This document shows positions 35,233 through 43,249 of a stretch of DNA of 49,165 bases, piece after piece (position 1 is the first letter of the stretch; each line of letters opens with the position of its first letter). The position numbers and the translations under genes are program-made. The notes under the pieces are model-generated. The model was not told the DNA's origin, did no database searches, and saw only the letters and a program-made list of their open reading frames with translations. The DNA is from Bacillota bacterium (GTDB lineage Bacteria > Bacillota > Clostridia > Acetivibrionales > DSM-1351): NCBI GenBank assembly GCA_023393115.1, contig JAEWMS010000001.1, forward strand, positions 1-49,165. The letters are read 5' to 3'.

Positions 35233-36680
35233 CCAATAAGGTAGTACTGACAATAAACTCTTTATTGAGTCTTTTTCTGGTGGTAGGATATTTTGTTGAG
35301 TATCTTAAGGGGAACCGGTCACTGGGATATATTCTGTCTTTTATTATGACGGTAATTATACCGATAGCACTTGCCATAATCGTTTATAACAGAAATAAAC
35401 AATCCGAAGTAATGAAATATATAACACTAACAGGCTACATGGTTATTTATACTTTAGCACTCACCACCACAAACACTTCATCAACATTCGTATACATATT
35501 TCCAATCATGTTGATGTATATATTATATTTCAATTTAAGACTCACAGTATATAGTTACTCATATGTCTTTCTTATTAATGTAGGCGTAATAGGATATAAA
35601 ATAATTACAGGTAATGTTGATAAATCGTCATCAACGGAATTAACTATACAGTTTGCAGCCGTTATACTTTTCGGAATAGCCATTATCCTTTCAACCAAGC
35701 TATCAAATCAGTTTAATTTTTCTAAGATAAACAGTATAAAAAGCCAGCAGCAGAAACAAGACGAAATTATCTCTAATATTCTGAAAGCTGCAGATATTAT
35801 GGAGGCCAATGCAAAGGACCTGCATAGCTTTATGGATAAATTTAATATGTCCATGAATCAGGTAAGCGGAGCAATTGACGAAATATCAAAGGGTGCTCAG
35901 GAGACCTCTGAAAATATGACACAGCAGGCAATTAATTCAGAAAAGATCAGTGAATTAATAGATGTCACTTCAAAACTGTCGATGCAAATGGGTGAATTAT
36001 CAAAGAATTCAGCAGAAGACGTAAGTAAGGGACTGGAGATAGTAAATGAACTGAATGATAAAGCCATAATTGTTAATCAGCAGAGCCAGAGAGTTGAGGA
36101 ACTGATGCTAGAACTTAAGGAGAAAACAAATGAGATACTTGGAATTACTTCAATAATTTCGGGTATCAGTGCCCAAACAAATCTTCTTTCCCTGAATGCT
36201 TCAATTGAGGCCGCCAGAGCAGGAGAAAGCGGCAAGGGCTTTGCTGTTGTAGCCGACGAAATAAGACAGCTGGCTGATCAGAGCAGACAGTCCTCCTCCA
36301 AGATATCAACAATAATAGATGACTTAAATACAAAGGTTATTGAATGTTTTGATCAGATTGAAAGTACTAAAACTGCAAATATAGAGCAGAACGAGAATAT
36401 CAAGAACACAAAGACGGTATACAATAGTATTAACAGCAACACCAATCAGCTGTTTGGTAATATTGAGGAAGTAAACTATAAAATAACTACCATCGTGGAA
36501 TCAAATAATAATATAAAGGAAGGTATAAGCAGGATTGCAGCAGTAAGCCAGCAGACAGCTGCAAACTCGGAGGAAGCTAATGCTATGGCCTGTGAGAATA
36601 TGGCAGGGGCCGGTGAACTGATGAATAAAATAAATGAAATACTGGAGATTGCTGAGCAAATGAAAAAATACGCAGTATAG
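35205..36680 (+). CDS. methyl-accepting chemotaxis protein, membrane-embedded sensor
   Basis: A 491-residue chemoreceptor. Residues about 12-165 hold six hydrophobic segments with very short loops and no extracellular ligand domain, so it may sense membrane-linked or internal signals. No clear HAMP domain separates this from the long coiled-coil signalling domain (about 180-490). The conserved hairpin tip reads ISAQTNLLSLNASIEAARAGE (about 320-340) followed by GKGFAVVADEIRQLADQS, the contact site for CheA and CheW. The ribosome binding site AAGGAG lies at 35191-35196. No other chemotaxis gene is near. It ends before a bidirectional terminator shared with the CE7 gene. Confidence 0.93.
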   Translation: MDEIRVKQLTNKVVLTINSLLSLFLVVGYFVEYLKGNRSLGYILSFIMTVIIPIALAIIVYNRNKQSEVMKYITLTGYMVIYTLALTTTNTSSTFVYIFPIMLMYILYFNLRLTVYSYSYVFLINVGVIGYKIITGNVDKSSSTELTIQFAAVILFGIAIILSTKLSNQFNFSKINSIKSQQQKQDEIISNILKAADIMEANAKDLHSFMDKFNMSMNQVSGAIDEISKGAQETSENMTQQAINSEKISELIDVTSKLSMQMGELSKNSAEDVSKGLEIVNELNDKAIIVNQQSQRVEELMLELKEKTNEILGITSIISGISAQTNLLSLNASIEAARAGESGKGFAVVADEIRQLADQSRQSSSKISTIIDDLNTKVIECFDQIESTKTANIEQNENIKNTKTVYNSINSNTNQLFGNIEEVNYKITTIVESNNNIKEGISRIAAVSQQTAANSEEANAMACENMAGAGELMNKINEILEIAEQMKKYAV

Positions 36681-36715
36681 TTTGAAGGAAAGATATTTAA
36701 TATATAGTGAAACGA

Positions 36716-36749
36716 AAAAAATAGCCCAAATACTAAAGGGCTATTTTTA
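36716..36749. terminator. bidirectional terminator
   Basis: AAAAATAGCCC and GGGCTATTTTT form an 11-bp stem with a 10-base loop. It lies between the convergent chemoreceptor and acetyl esterase genes. Confidence 0.9.
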
Positions 36750-36783
36750 TCAAACACAATTATTTGCAAAGGATTACGAAAAC

Positions 36784-37752
36784 TTATCCTTCACCCAACA
36801 AATATTTCATCAGAGTCTGCAGTTTTGGAACTACAGCTCCCGGTATATATTCGTGTCCAAAGTACCTGAATACTGCTATTTCCTTGGAGCATGTAAGATG
36901 ATTGTAAGCAGAGAATACAGTGGATGGAGGAGTAATATCATCTACCAGACCTGAACTTATCCAGGTGTGGCATTTTATTCTGGGGGCCAGATTCATCACA
37001 TCAAAATATGAGAGAGTCTTCTTAGCCTGAATCTCAATTTCAGGAGAGGGATTCCTTCTGAAATAATCATTGATTTCATTGTAAGGCCCGTTAGGGGTAA
37101 TATCTATAGCACGCTCAAAGTTTGACAGGTATGGATAGTCGGCAACTGCTACCACAGGTATATCACTCAGTGCTGCCGCTGCCAGCGTCAGTCCTCCACC
37201 CTGGCTTCCTCCATGGACACCTATCCTTTTGGAGTCAACATTCTCAATGGCGGACAATACTTCCAGAGCGCGGACAGCATCCATATATACTGCTCTATAA
37301 TAGTATTCCTTCGGGTTAAGGATACCCTTGGTCATCCACCCTGAGACTCCTCCCGTTGAGGAGGGTACATTATCACAACTGTAGCCCTGCTGTCCACGGA
37401 CAAGCATCTGAAAAGCTGCATAGCCGTGCAAAGCCCAATTAACTGTATCACCAATACATCCATTCATTGCCCAGTTATAACCGTGATAGAGCATTAAGCC
37501 CGGATGAGGGCCCTCCCTGTCTGGAATTGCAAAGTAACCCTGTATATTAGCGTTATTAAAACTTAGAAAGTTAATTGTAAAAACTTTAACACCTTTCACA
37601 GGATAATCAAAGGGAGTAAGTGTATACTCAACAGGTATTTTCGATAACTCATCAAGGGAATTGCTCCAGAACTCGTCAAAATCGCGCTGTTTTGTGAGCT
37701 CGGGTTTAAAGGTTTTTAATTGCTCTAGGGGCAGATCGTAAGGTTGAAGCAT
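36784..37752 (-). CDS. CE7 acetyl esterase (acetyl xylan esterase / cephalosporin C deacetylase family)
   Basis: A 322-residue alpha/beta hydrolase without a signal peptide, expected to remove acetyl groups from imported xylo-oligosaccharides. The catalytic triad is S183 (GGSQGGG), D271 (GLVDDITPPST) and H300 (FGHEYIPG). RGQQG (119-123) is the CE7 signature. Length is typical for the family. AAAGGAGA lies 6-7 bases before ATG. The gene is divergent from the GH3 gene (about 160 bases between starts), so the two may share regulation, and the esterase fits the hemicellulose theme of the region. Confidence 0.95.
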   Translation of the reverse strand: MLQPYDLPLEQLKTFKPELTKQRDFDEFWSNSLDELSKIPVEYTLTPFDYPVKGVKVFTINFLSFNNANIQGYFAIPDREGPHPGLMLYHGYNWAMNGCIGDTVNWALHGYAAFQMLVRGQQGYSCDNVPSSTGGVSGWMTKGILNPKEYYYRAVYMDAVRALEVLSAIENVDSKRIGVHGGSQGGGLTLAAAALSDIPVVAVADYPYLSNFERAIDITPNGPYNEINDYFRRNPSPEIEIQAKKTLSYFDVMNLAPRIKCHTWISSGLVDDITPPSTVFSAYNHLTCSKEIAVFRYFGHEYIPGAVVPKLQTLMKYLLGEG

Positions 37753-37912
37753 AATAGTCTCCTTTTTCCAGTTTTTAAGTTAATACAATTATACGCCTGC
37801 CCTTATAGCTGAACAAGAGTAAAAAAGTAAATTAATAATTGTGGCTAATATTGCCAAGTAATTCGAAATTCTATACTATAATAATAGATTGCATAGTAGG
37901 AGGGCTGGTATT

Positions 37913-39805
37913 GTGATCAAAAAAATGGCTGTCAGTTTGATTTTATTTATAATTGTATCCCTGGTGGCAGGAGGCTGTAATAATGCCGTTAAAACTGATA
38001 CTTCACCCGGGATAAAAAGTACAATCTCCGGAATGGAAACAGCGGCTGTTTACGACGGTAAAAAGTCCATTGACGAAAACATTTCAATGTTTCTAAAGGA
38101 AATGACACTTGAAGAAAAGGTAGGTCAAATGCTTCAGGTCGAACAAAGAGAAATATCTGTAAAGGATACAAAAAAGTACTTTATCGGCTCCATTTTTGCA
38201 GCAGGGGGATCGGCTCCCGAAGAGAATACAATGGCAAAATGGGCTGAAATGACCGGGCAATTTAAAGAAGCTTCTCTGGAGACAAGACTGGGCATTCCTC
38301 TCTTGTTTGCTGTAGATGCCGTTCATGGTAATAACAATATGAAGGATACAATAATATTTCCGCACAATATAGGTCTCGGAGCCAGCGGAGATAGCGAACT
38401 TATTATGGATATTGCCGGTACGGTAGCTATGGAGCTTAATGCTGCAGGGATTGATTGGAATTTCTCACCCTGTATAGCCGTCAGCAATGATATACGATGG
38501 GGAAGAACCTATGAATGCTTCAGTGAAAATCCGGACCTTGTAAGTATAATGTCAATACCTTACATAACCACTTTACAGACAAATGGAATTATAGCCTGCG
38601 CAAAACACTATGTGGCTGACGGCGCAGTAAAATTCGGTACGGGTGACAGCGGGTACTTAATGGATCAGGGAAATGTTGAAATAAATCAGAAGGATTTGAA
38701 TGATTATTATCTTTCTGTATATAAAGAAGCAGTTTCTGCTGGAGTAAAAAGTGTTATGGTATCCTACAGTAGCATAAACAGCGAGAAAAATCACAGTAAT
38801 AGATTCCTTATTCAGGACCAGCTAAAAGAGGATATGGGTTTCAACGGTATAGTTATAAGCGATTTTCAGGGGATTCACCAACTAAGGGGTGATAGTCTTT
38901 ACGACCAAGTAGTGCTGGCTGTTAATGCAGGTATCGATATCCTTATGGAATCATCCCAATGGAAAGAATGCTATGACGCCATCATAGAAGCTGTCGGCAA
39001 TAGTGACATACGGATGGAGCGGATAGATGATGCAGTCTCTAGAATACTTAGAGTTAAGATGGAAATGGGAAAATTTGATTCAATTCAAATGTATACCGGA
39101 GATTATAAACTCAGGAATTTTGTTCATCAGCAGATAGCTGAGGAAGCTGTAGCGAAAACCCTAGTACTGCTAAAAAATAAAAATAACATATTACCACTCG
39201 CAAAAGAGAAAAATATTGCGGTAATTGGCCCTGCAGCGGATAATATCGGTATTCAGTGCGGAGGATGGACAAAAACCTGGCAGGGTGGGCAGGATGATAA
39301 AAACGGGAGATGGATGAACGGAACTACTGTTTTGGATGGTTTTAAGGAAATAGCTGCAAAGAAAGGCTTAAACATAATAACTGACGTATCAAAACTCGAT
39401 AAGGCTGATGTGATTGTTGCGGTACTGGGTGAATATCCATATGCCGAAGGCAAGGGAGATGACGACAGTTTAGATTTGTATGGTGGAACAGCTCTGTCTG
39501 AGAACGAATCAACTCTAAAAGCAGCATACGCGGCGAAAAAGCCAATAGTTGTGGTTTTGATATCAGGACGACCGAGAATAGTAACTCAGGAGCTGGACAA
39601 ATGGGATGGTTTTGTACAGGCATGGCTTCCGGGTACCGAAGGAGGAGTGATTGCAAAATCACTGTACGGGGAATATGAATTTAATGCAAGACTACCTGTT
39701 ACGTGGCCCAGAACGCTTGAGCAGCTCCCAATTACAATTCACAATCAATCGGATGGGTATAATGCACTGTTCCCTTATGGATATGGGTTAAACATAAAAA
39801 ATTAA
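37913..39805 (+). CDS. GH3 beta-glycosidase lipoprotein
   Basis: A 630-residue exported enzyme, probably a beta-glucosidase or related exo-glycosidase. The lipobox AGGC places the modified Cys at residue 22. The N-terminal barrel starts KVGQMLQVEQREI. KHYVAD is the substrate-binding KH motif and VISDFQG carries the nucleophile D317. The second domain (about 420-630) contains KTLVLLKNKNNILPL and ends GYGLNIKN; there is no C-terminal FnIII module, so this is the short form. The GTG start at 37913 is chosen because AGGAGG (37899-37904) is 8 bases upstream; an internal ATG at 37925 would shorten the signal peptide. Confidence 0.92.
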   Translation: MIKKMAVSLILFIIVSLVAGGCNNAVKTDTSPGIKSTISGMETAAVYDGKKSIDENISMFLKEMTLEEKVGQMLQVEQREISVKDTKKYFIGSIFAAGGSAPEENTMAKWAEMTGQFKEASLETRLGIPLLFAVDAVHGNNNMKDTIIFPHNIGLGASGDSELIMDIAGTVAMELNAAGIDWNFSPCIAVSNDIRWGRTYECFSENPDLVSIMSIPYITTLQTNGIIACAKHYVADGAVKFGTGDSGYLMDQGNVEINQKDLNDYYLSVYKEAVSAGVKSVMVSYSSINSEKNHSNRFLIQDQLKEDMGFNGIVISDFQGIHQLRGDSLYDQVVLAVNAGIDILMESSQWKECYDAIIEAVGNSDIRMERIDDAVSRILRVKMEMGKFDSIQMYTGDYKLRNFVHQQIAEEAVAKTLVLLKNKNNILPLAKEKNIAVIGPAADNIGIQCGGWTKTWQGGQDDKNGRWMNGTTVLDGFKEIAAKKGLNIITDVSKLDKADVIVAVLGEYPYAEGKGDDDSLDLYGGTALSENESTLKAAYAAKKPIVVVLISGRPRIVTQELDKWDGFVQAWLPGTEGGVIAKSLYGEYEFNARLPVTWPRTLEQLPITIHNQSDGYNALFPYGYGLNIKN

Positions 39806-39807
39806 CT

Positions 39808-40015
39808 TTTCCACATGGTTTCCAAGCATATAAATCAGGTTATTCACAGACTTATGCACATTATCCACAAAACAATATAGAATTGTTAATAACATTAACA
39901 TAATAACTAAACTATTGATTTTACAGCATGTACAGATATTTATACAGGCAGTTCGCGAAGGTATTTCACATATCCACACGTAGAAAAATCAACAGTTATC
40001 CAAAAGTTATCAACA
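39808..40015 (+). promoter_or_regulatory. cluster of DnaA-box sequences
   Basis: Three exact TTATNCACA boxes stand head to tail: TTATTCACA (39840-39848), TTATGCACA (39852-39860) and TTATCCACA (39861-39869). Degenerate copies in the same direction follow: ATATCCACA (39970-39978), TTATCCAAA (39996-40004) and TTATCAACA (40007-40015), plus TTTCCACAT (39808-39816). An AT-rich stretch (39870-39960) lies between. There is no dnaA, dnaN or plasmid replication gene nearby, so it is more likely a DnaA-binding site of the chromosome than an origin. Confidence 0.6.
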
Positions 40016-40016
40016 A

Positions 40017-40047
40017 AAAAAGCGGGAGTTATACTCCCGCTTTATTG
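40017..40047. terminator. bidirectional terminator
   Basis: AAAGCGGGAGT and ACTCCCGCTTT form a perfect stem with a 2-4-base loop between A and T tracts. It lies between the convergent GH3 and zinc-ribbon genes, at the edge of the DnaA-box cluster. Confidence 0.9.
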
Positions 40048-40068
40048 ATTGTCCACTGGACTTTAATT

Positions 40069-40374
40069 TTATAGGTCATCATCGTTATCTAAATCTTCAT
40101 CGCCATCAAGTACATCATCGTCTTTGATAATTTTCTTATCATTATCATCAAGTCTCTCGAGATATTCATCAATAAGGTCCACGGCTTCGGATTTACTCAT
40201 AGACTCAAAATTAACTTCGCTGATATCTTCTCCCAATTGTTCAGCAAGTTCCTTAATATACTCGATTTGCTGAACGGTTGCTAACTCAACCATAGATTTA
40301 ATATGCTGATCGCATTTTTTGTTTGTACAGCTGCCGTTAATCTTTAATGAACCACACTTGTTACAAAATTCCAT
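40069..40374 (-). CDS. zinc-ribbon protein with a DUF3072-like helical domain
   Basis: A 101-residue soluble protein. The N-terminus is a knuckle C4-x2-C7...C16-x4-C21 (FCNKCGSLKINGSCTNKKCD), a likely zinc site. Residues about 33-72 (ATVQQIEYIKELAEQLGE...MSKSEAVDLIDEYLERL) resemble the DUF3072/SAP-like fold, and the tail from 73 on is nearly all Asp, Glu and Lys. Function unknown; zinc knuckle plus SAP-like helix suggests nucleic acid or protein binding. It stands alone, convergent with the GH3 gene, beside the DnaA-box cluster. The 213 bases upstream hold nothing recognisable. Confidence 0.7.
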   Translation of the reverse strand: MEFCNKCGSLKINGSCTNKKCDQHIKSMVELATVQQIEYIKELAEQLGEDISEVNFESMSKSEAVDLIDEYLERLDDNDKKIIKDDDVLDGDEDLDNDDDL

Positions 40375-40587
40375 AAACTATCACCCCGCAATAATTAACT
40401 ATAGCATATTATTAGATAATCGGGTCAAAAGTACCCTTTTAAAAGGTCATTCCAAGACCAGTCACAAAAAATTATTGATATTTATATATTATAATACGTG
40501 CTATTGATTTCAATGTAAATATATAATTTCTATTTTTTATAACAACTATCACAATAATATGCATTCAAGCTAAAAAATACAAGGGTT

Positions 40588-41151
40588 TTATATAATTTCC
40601 CTGCTTCTTTGAGCAGTTTTGAGCAATATGTTTCCAGCTGATTTAAATATAATCAGGAATATTATTGAATTAAGGGCAGCCTTCGTAAAATTGAATGGAA
40701 GAATCGCCGGAAACATTAGTTTTATAACAGCATCAAGAGTCATTCCATAAAAAATCGGGTCAAGAGCTAGATTTAAGATCCCCATAACAATAGTCTTGGC
40801 TATACTTCCGATAACACATCCGAGGATAGCTCCTTTAAAGGTTTTCTTTTTCAAGTAAATGAAGGCTGAAATACCAACAAGTGCAGAAGTGGACAGAATG
40901 TGCATAACACAACCCAAAATCCCGTCTTTTCCAACTGTCAATGACTGGACCACCGAAGTGATTACAGTCAGTACAACACCGGCTATAGGACCGAATACAA
41001 ACCCACCTATCATGATCGGTACATCTCCCGGTTCATAAACTAAAAAAGGTGCTGTGGGCCAAGGAAATCTCAGCGGGGACACTACCAGAATGATTGAAAT
41101 TGCAATCAAAATCCCCATTGTTGTAATTTGCCTGATTTTACTGCTGGTCAT
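40588..41151 (-). CDS. ribU: ECF transporter S component, RibU-like riboflavin uptake (second copy)
   Basis: A 187-residue membrane protein with about five to six hydrophobic segments, the vitamin-binding subunit of an ECF importer. EPGDVPIMIGGFVFGPIAG (about 40-58) and GCVMHILSTSALVG are typical of riboflavin/roseoflavin-type S components. It is about 85-90% identical by eye to the gene upstream, so it is a recent tandem duplicate. Differences cluster at positions such as SVVQSLTVGKDGILGC versus SVIQALTVSQDGVFGC. Shares the FMN riboswitch with the first copy. The energy-coupling module (EcfA, EcfT) is not in the window. Start from GGAGGTAT upstream of ATG. Confidence 0.88.
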   Translation of the reverse strand: MTSSKIRQITTMGILIAISIILVVSPLRFPWPTAPFLVYEPGDVPIMIGGFVFGPIAGVVLTVITSVVQSLTVGKDGILGCVMHILSTSALVGISAFIYLKKKTFKGAILGCVIGSIAKTIVMGILNLALDPIFYGMTLDAVIKLMFPAILPFNFTKAALNSIIFLIIFKSAGNILLKTAQRSREII

Positions 41152-41210
41152 ACAAAAAATACCTCCTTAACTTAACAATAACTAAGAATACAAGGGTACT
41201 ATCAAGTTCC

Positions 41211-41762
41211 CTATTCTTTATTAATGATTCTGAGCAATATGTCTCCCGCTGATTTAAAAATTACAAGAAATACTATGGAATTAAGGGCAGCCTTCATAAA
41301 ATTAAATGGAAGAATTGCCGGAATCATAAGTTTTATAACAGCATCAAGCGGCATTCCATAAAAAAACGGGTCAAGAGCTAAATTTAAGATTCCCATAACA
41401 ACAGTCATGGCTATACTTCCAATAACACATCCGAGGACAGCTCTTTTAAAGGTTTTCTTTTTCGAATAAATTAAGGCTGACAAACCAACCAGTGAAGACG
41501 TAGCCAGAATGTGCATAATACATCCGAAAACTCCATCTTGTGAAACAGTCAGTGCTTGGATAACAGAAGTGATTACAGTCAATACAATACCGGCTATGGG
41601 ACCGAATACAAACCCGCCTATTAAAATCGGAACATCTCCGGGTTCATAAACTAGAAAAGGTGCTAACGGCCACGGAAATCTCAGCGGGGACACTACTAAA
41701 ATGATTGAAATTGCCATCAAAATCCCCATTGTTGTAATTTGCTTAATTTTACTACTTGTCAT
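41211..41762 (-). CDS. ribU: ECF transporter S component, RibU-like riboflavin uptake (first copy)
   Basis: A 183-residue membrane protein with five to six hydrophobic segments. It begins MTSSKIKQITTMGILMAISI and has the EPGDVPILIGGFVFGPIAG motif. It lies first behind the FMN riboswitch on the minus strand, which identifies the transported molecule as riboflavin with high likelihood. The start at 41762 is chosen because GAGGGGGT lies just upstream and the second copy begins at the matching residue; the longer ORF start is rejected. The stop lies 60 bases before the start of the duplicate copy, with no terminator between. Confidence 0.92.
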   Translation of the reverse strand: MTSSKIKQITTMGILMAISIILVVSPLRFPWPLAPFLVYEPGDVPILIGGFVFGPIAGIVLTVITSVIQALTVSQDGVFGCIMHILATSSLVGLSALIYSKKKTFKRAVLGCVIGSIAMTVVMGILNLALDPFFYGMPLDAVIKLMIPAILPFNFMKAALNSIVFLVIFKSAGDILLRIINKE

Positions 41763-41840
41763 ACAAAAAAATACCCCCTCATTTTGATTAAGTACAATCA
41801 CAGGGGCAGGAATAACAAGGGTTGTCAGGCCGGGTGAATA

Positions 41841-41874
41841 AAAACGCCCTGTGATTAATAATCCACAGAGCGTT
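41841..41874 (-). terminator. riboswitch expression-platform terminator
   Basis: On the minus strand AACGCTCTGTG pairs with CACAGGGCGTT and is followed by TTTTATT. It lies between the FMN aptamer and the first ribU gene, and would form when FMN is bound. Confidence 0.88.
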
Positions 41875-41895
41875 ACTCAGCATAAAAAAAGCTAA

Positions 41896-42018
41896 TTCTT
41901 CTTCCATCCAGACTGTACTGTCGGCCATGGGATCTCACCATGTCAGCTTTCGCTCGCGGGCTCATGCACTTGCTGCATATTACCGCCGGTAGGGACTTGC
42001 ACCCTGCCCTGAAGATAC
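41896..42018 (-). promoter_or_regulatory. FMN riboswitch (RFN element)
   Basis: The minus strand shows the RFN signature in order: CTTCAGGGCAGGGTG, AAGTCCCTACCGGCGGTAA, GAGCCCGCGAGC, CATGGTGAGATCC near the middle, CCGACAGTACAGTCTGGATG and a closing GAAGAAG. The 5' GTATCTTC pairs with the 3' GAAG. It controls both ribU copies by transcription termination. Confidence 0.96.
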
Positions 42019-42084
42019 AATATTAATTTGGTAATAACTATTAATACTATGGAAATAACAAATTATTCCCATAGGTTCTAAGAA

Positions 42085-42113
42085 ATTATATCACTGTAAA
42101 TAATAAGCGTCAA
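42085..42113 (-). promoter_or_regulatory. sigma-A promoter of the ribU operon
   Basis: On the minus strand TTGACG (42108-42113), 17-base spacer, TATAAT (42085-42090). Transcription would start about 60 bases before the FMN aptamer. Confidence 0.85.
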
Positions 42114-42250
42114 GAGATTTACTTTTATAAGCTGTTTCAATAAATTTCTTATGTTTTAGGGCAATAATATGCAGAAGTCTGTTAAAAAAAATATTACTGT
42201 GTTAGAATTGGAAATAGATGCAAGATAAAATTAAGTACTTTGGAGGCGTT

Positions 42251-43123
42251 ATGAAGGTTAGAAAAGCGATAATACCGGCTGCTGGTCTTGGGACAAGATT
42301 TCTGCCTGCAACAAAAGCAACACCTAAAGAAATGATTCCAATTGTGGACAAGCCAACGATACAATATATAGTTGAGGAAGCTGCTGCAGCGGGAATTGAA
42401 GATATACTTATAATATCGGGCAGAAACAAAAGAGCCATTGAAGACCACTTTGACAAGTCTTACGAATTGGAAGAAGAGTTGCACCGAAAGGGCAAACAGG
42501 AACTATTAAGCTGTGTTGAAGAGATCTCAAATATAGCGAATATTCACTACATAAGGCAAAAAGAAGCAAAGGGGCTGGGACATGCCATCTACTGTGCAAA
42601 GTCCTTTATAGGGGATGAACCTTTTGCGGTACTGCTTGGGGATGATATTGTCGATTCCAAAAAACCATGTATTAAACAACTGATGGATGTGTACAACGAG
42701 TACAGAACAACAATTCTCGGGGTTCAGAAGGTTCCTCTGCCAGATGTGTCCAAATATGGAATTGTGGCATGTAACCAAATTGACGAAAGAGTCTACAAAG
42801 TAAAGGGACTGGTTGAGAAGCCCGATGTAGATCAGTCGCCTTCAAATATCGCTATATTGGGAAGATATATAATTTCTCCAAGAATATTTGAATTTCTAGA
42901 GAAGGCAACTCCGGGTAAGGGCGGTGAAATCTGGCTGACAGATGCATTACAACAGCTAATGGAGTGTGAGGCAATGTATGCTTTTGATTTTGAAGGAGAC
43001 AGATTTGACGTAGGAGATAGAATAGGCTTCCTTAAGGCAACTGTAGAATTTGCCTTAAAAAGAGAAGATTTGAGTAAAGAGTTTACAAATTTCCTGAAGG
43101 ACAGAGTTGAGAAGTTACCCTAA
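42251..43123 (+). CDS. galU: UTP-glucose-1-phosphate uridylyltransferase
   Basis: A 290-residue nucleotidyltransferase making UDP-glucose from UTP and glucose 1-phosphate for cell-wall and exopolysaccharide synthesis. The N-terminal KAIIPAAGLGTRFLPATKA (about 5-23) holds the pyrophosphorylase loop. PKEMIPIVDKPTIQYIVEEA follows, then LLGDDIV, the VEKP motif and GEIWLTDAL, all matching GalU. Start at 42251 chosen because TTTGGAGG ends 4 bases before it; an upstream ATG at 42218 has no binding site. Heptamer repeat copy D starts 5-8 bases after the stop. Confidence 0.96.
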   Translation: MKVRKAIIPAAGLGTRFLPATKATPKEMIPIVDKPTIQYIVEEAAAAGIEDILIISGRNKRAIEDHFDKSYELEEELHRKGKQELLSCVEEISNIANIHYIRQKEAKGLGHAIYCAKSFIGDEPFAVLLGDDIVDSKKPCIKQLMDVYNEYRTTILGVQKVPLPDVSKYGIVACNQIDERVYKVKGLVEKPDVDQSPSNIAILGRYIISPRIFEFLEKATPGKGGEIWLTDALQQLMECEAMYAFDFEGDRFDVGDRIGFLKATVEFALKREDLSKEFTNFLKDRVEKLP

Positions 43124-43127
43124 ATCT

Positions 43128-43190
43128 AGTGAAGAGTGAATAGTGAAGAGTTATTGTAGGCTTGCACAAGCAAGCCTATTTTAACAACTA
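43128..43190 (+). repeat. heptamer array plus hairpin, copy D (behind galU)
   Basis: GTGAAGA-GTGAATA-GTGAAGA-GTT, then ATTGTAGGCTTGCACAAGC and the matching AAGCCT arm, a hairpin (AGGCTTGC/GCAAGCCT) followed by ATTTT. It begins about 8 bases after the galU stop codon, in the galU sense direction. Confidence 0.85.
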
Positions 43191-43204
43191 GATACCGTAT
43201 ATTG

Positions 43205-43247
43205 CAAAGGGATTATAAGCTTGTTTACGCTTATAATCCCTTTGTTG
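43205..43247. terminator. bidirectional terminator
   Basis: CAAAGGGATTATAAGC pairs with GCTTATAATCCCTTTG (16-bp stem, short loop). It ends transcription from both galU and the minus-strand NAGPA gene. Confidence 0.9.
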
Positions 43248-43249
43248 AT

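Noticed and set aside
36784..37752. Cephalosporin deacetylase as the physiological role
   Set aside because: CE7 enzymes share this activity in vitro; the neighbours (GH3, GH94) and hemicellulose context make acetylated xylo-oligosaccharides the likelier substrate.
37850..37885. Promoter for the GH3 gene (TTGCCA with TATACT or TATAAT)
   Set aside because: Spacers of 15 or 20 bases do not fit a standard promoter; no single reading was convincing.
39808..40015. Chromosomal or plasmid replication origin at the DnaA-box cluster
   Set aside because: No dnaA, dnaN, gyrase or rep gene is near and surrounding genes are ordinary metabolic genes, so a non-origin DnaA site is the more careful reading.
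42140..42245. Promoter for galU (TTAGAA ... TAAAAT near 42205-42230)
   Set aside because: The -35 match is poor and the spacing uncertain in a very AT-rich stretch, so it was not listed as a feature.
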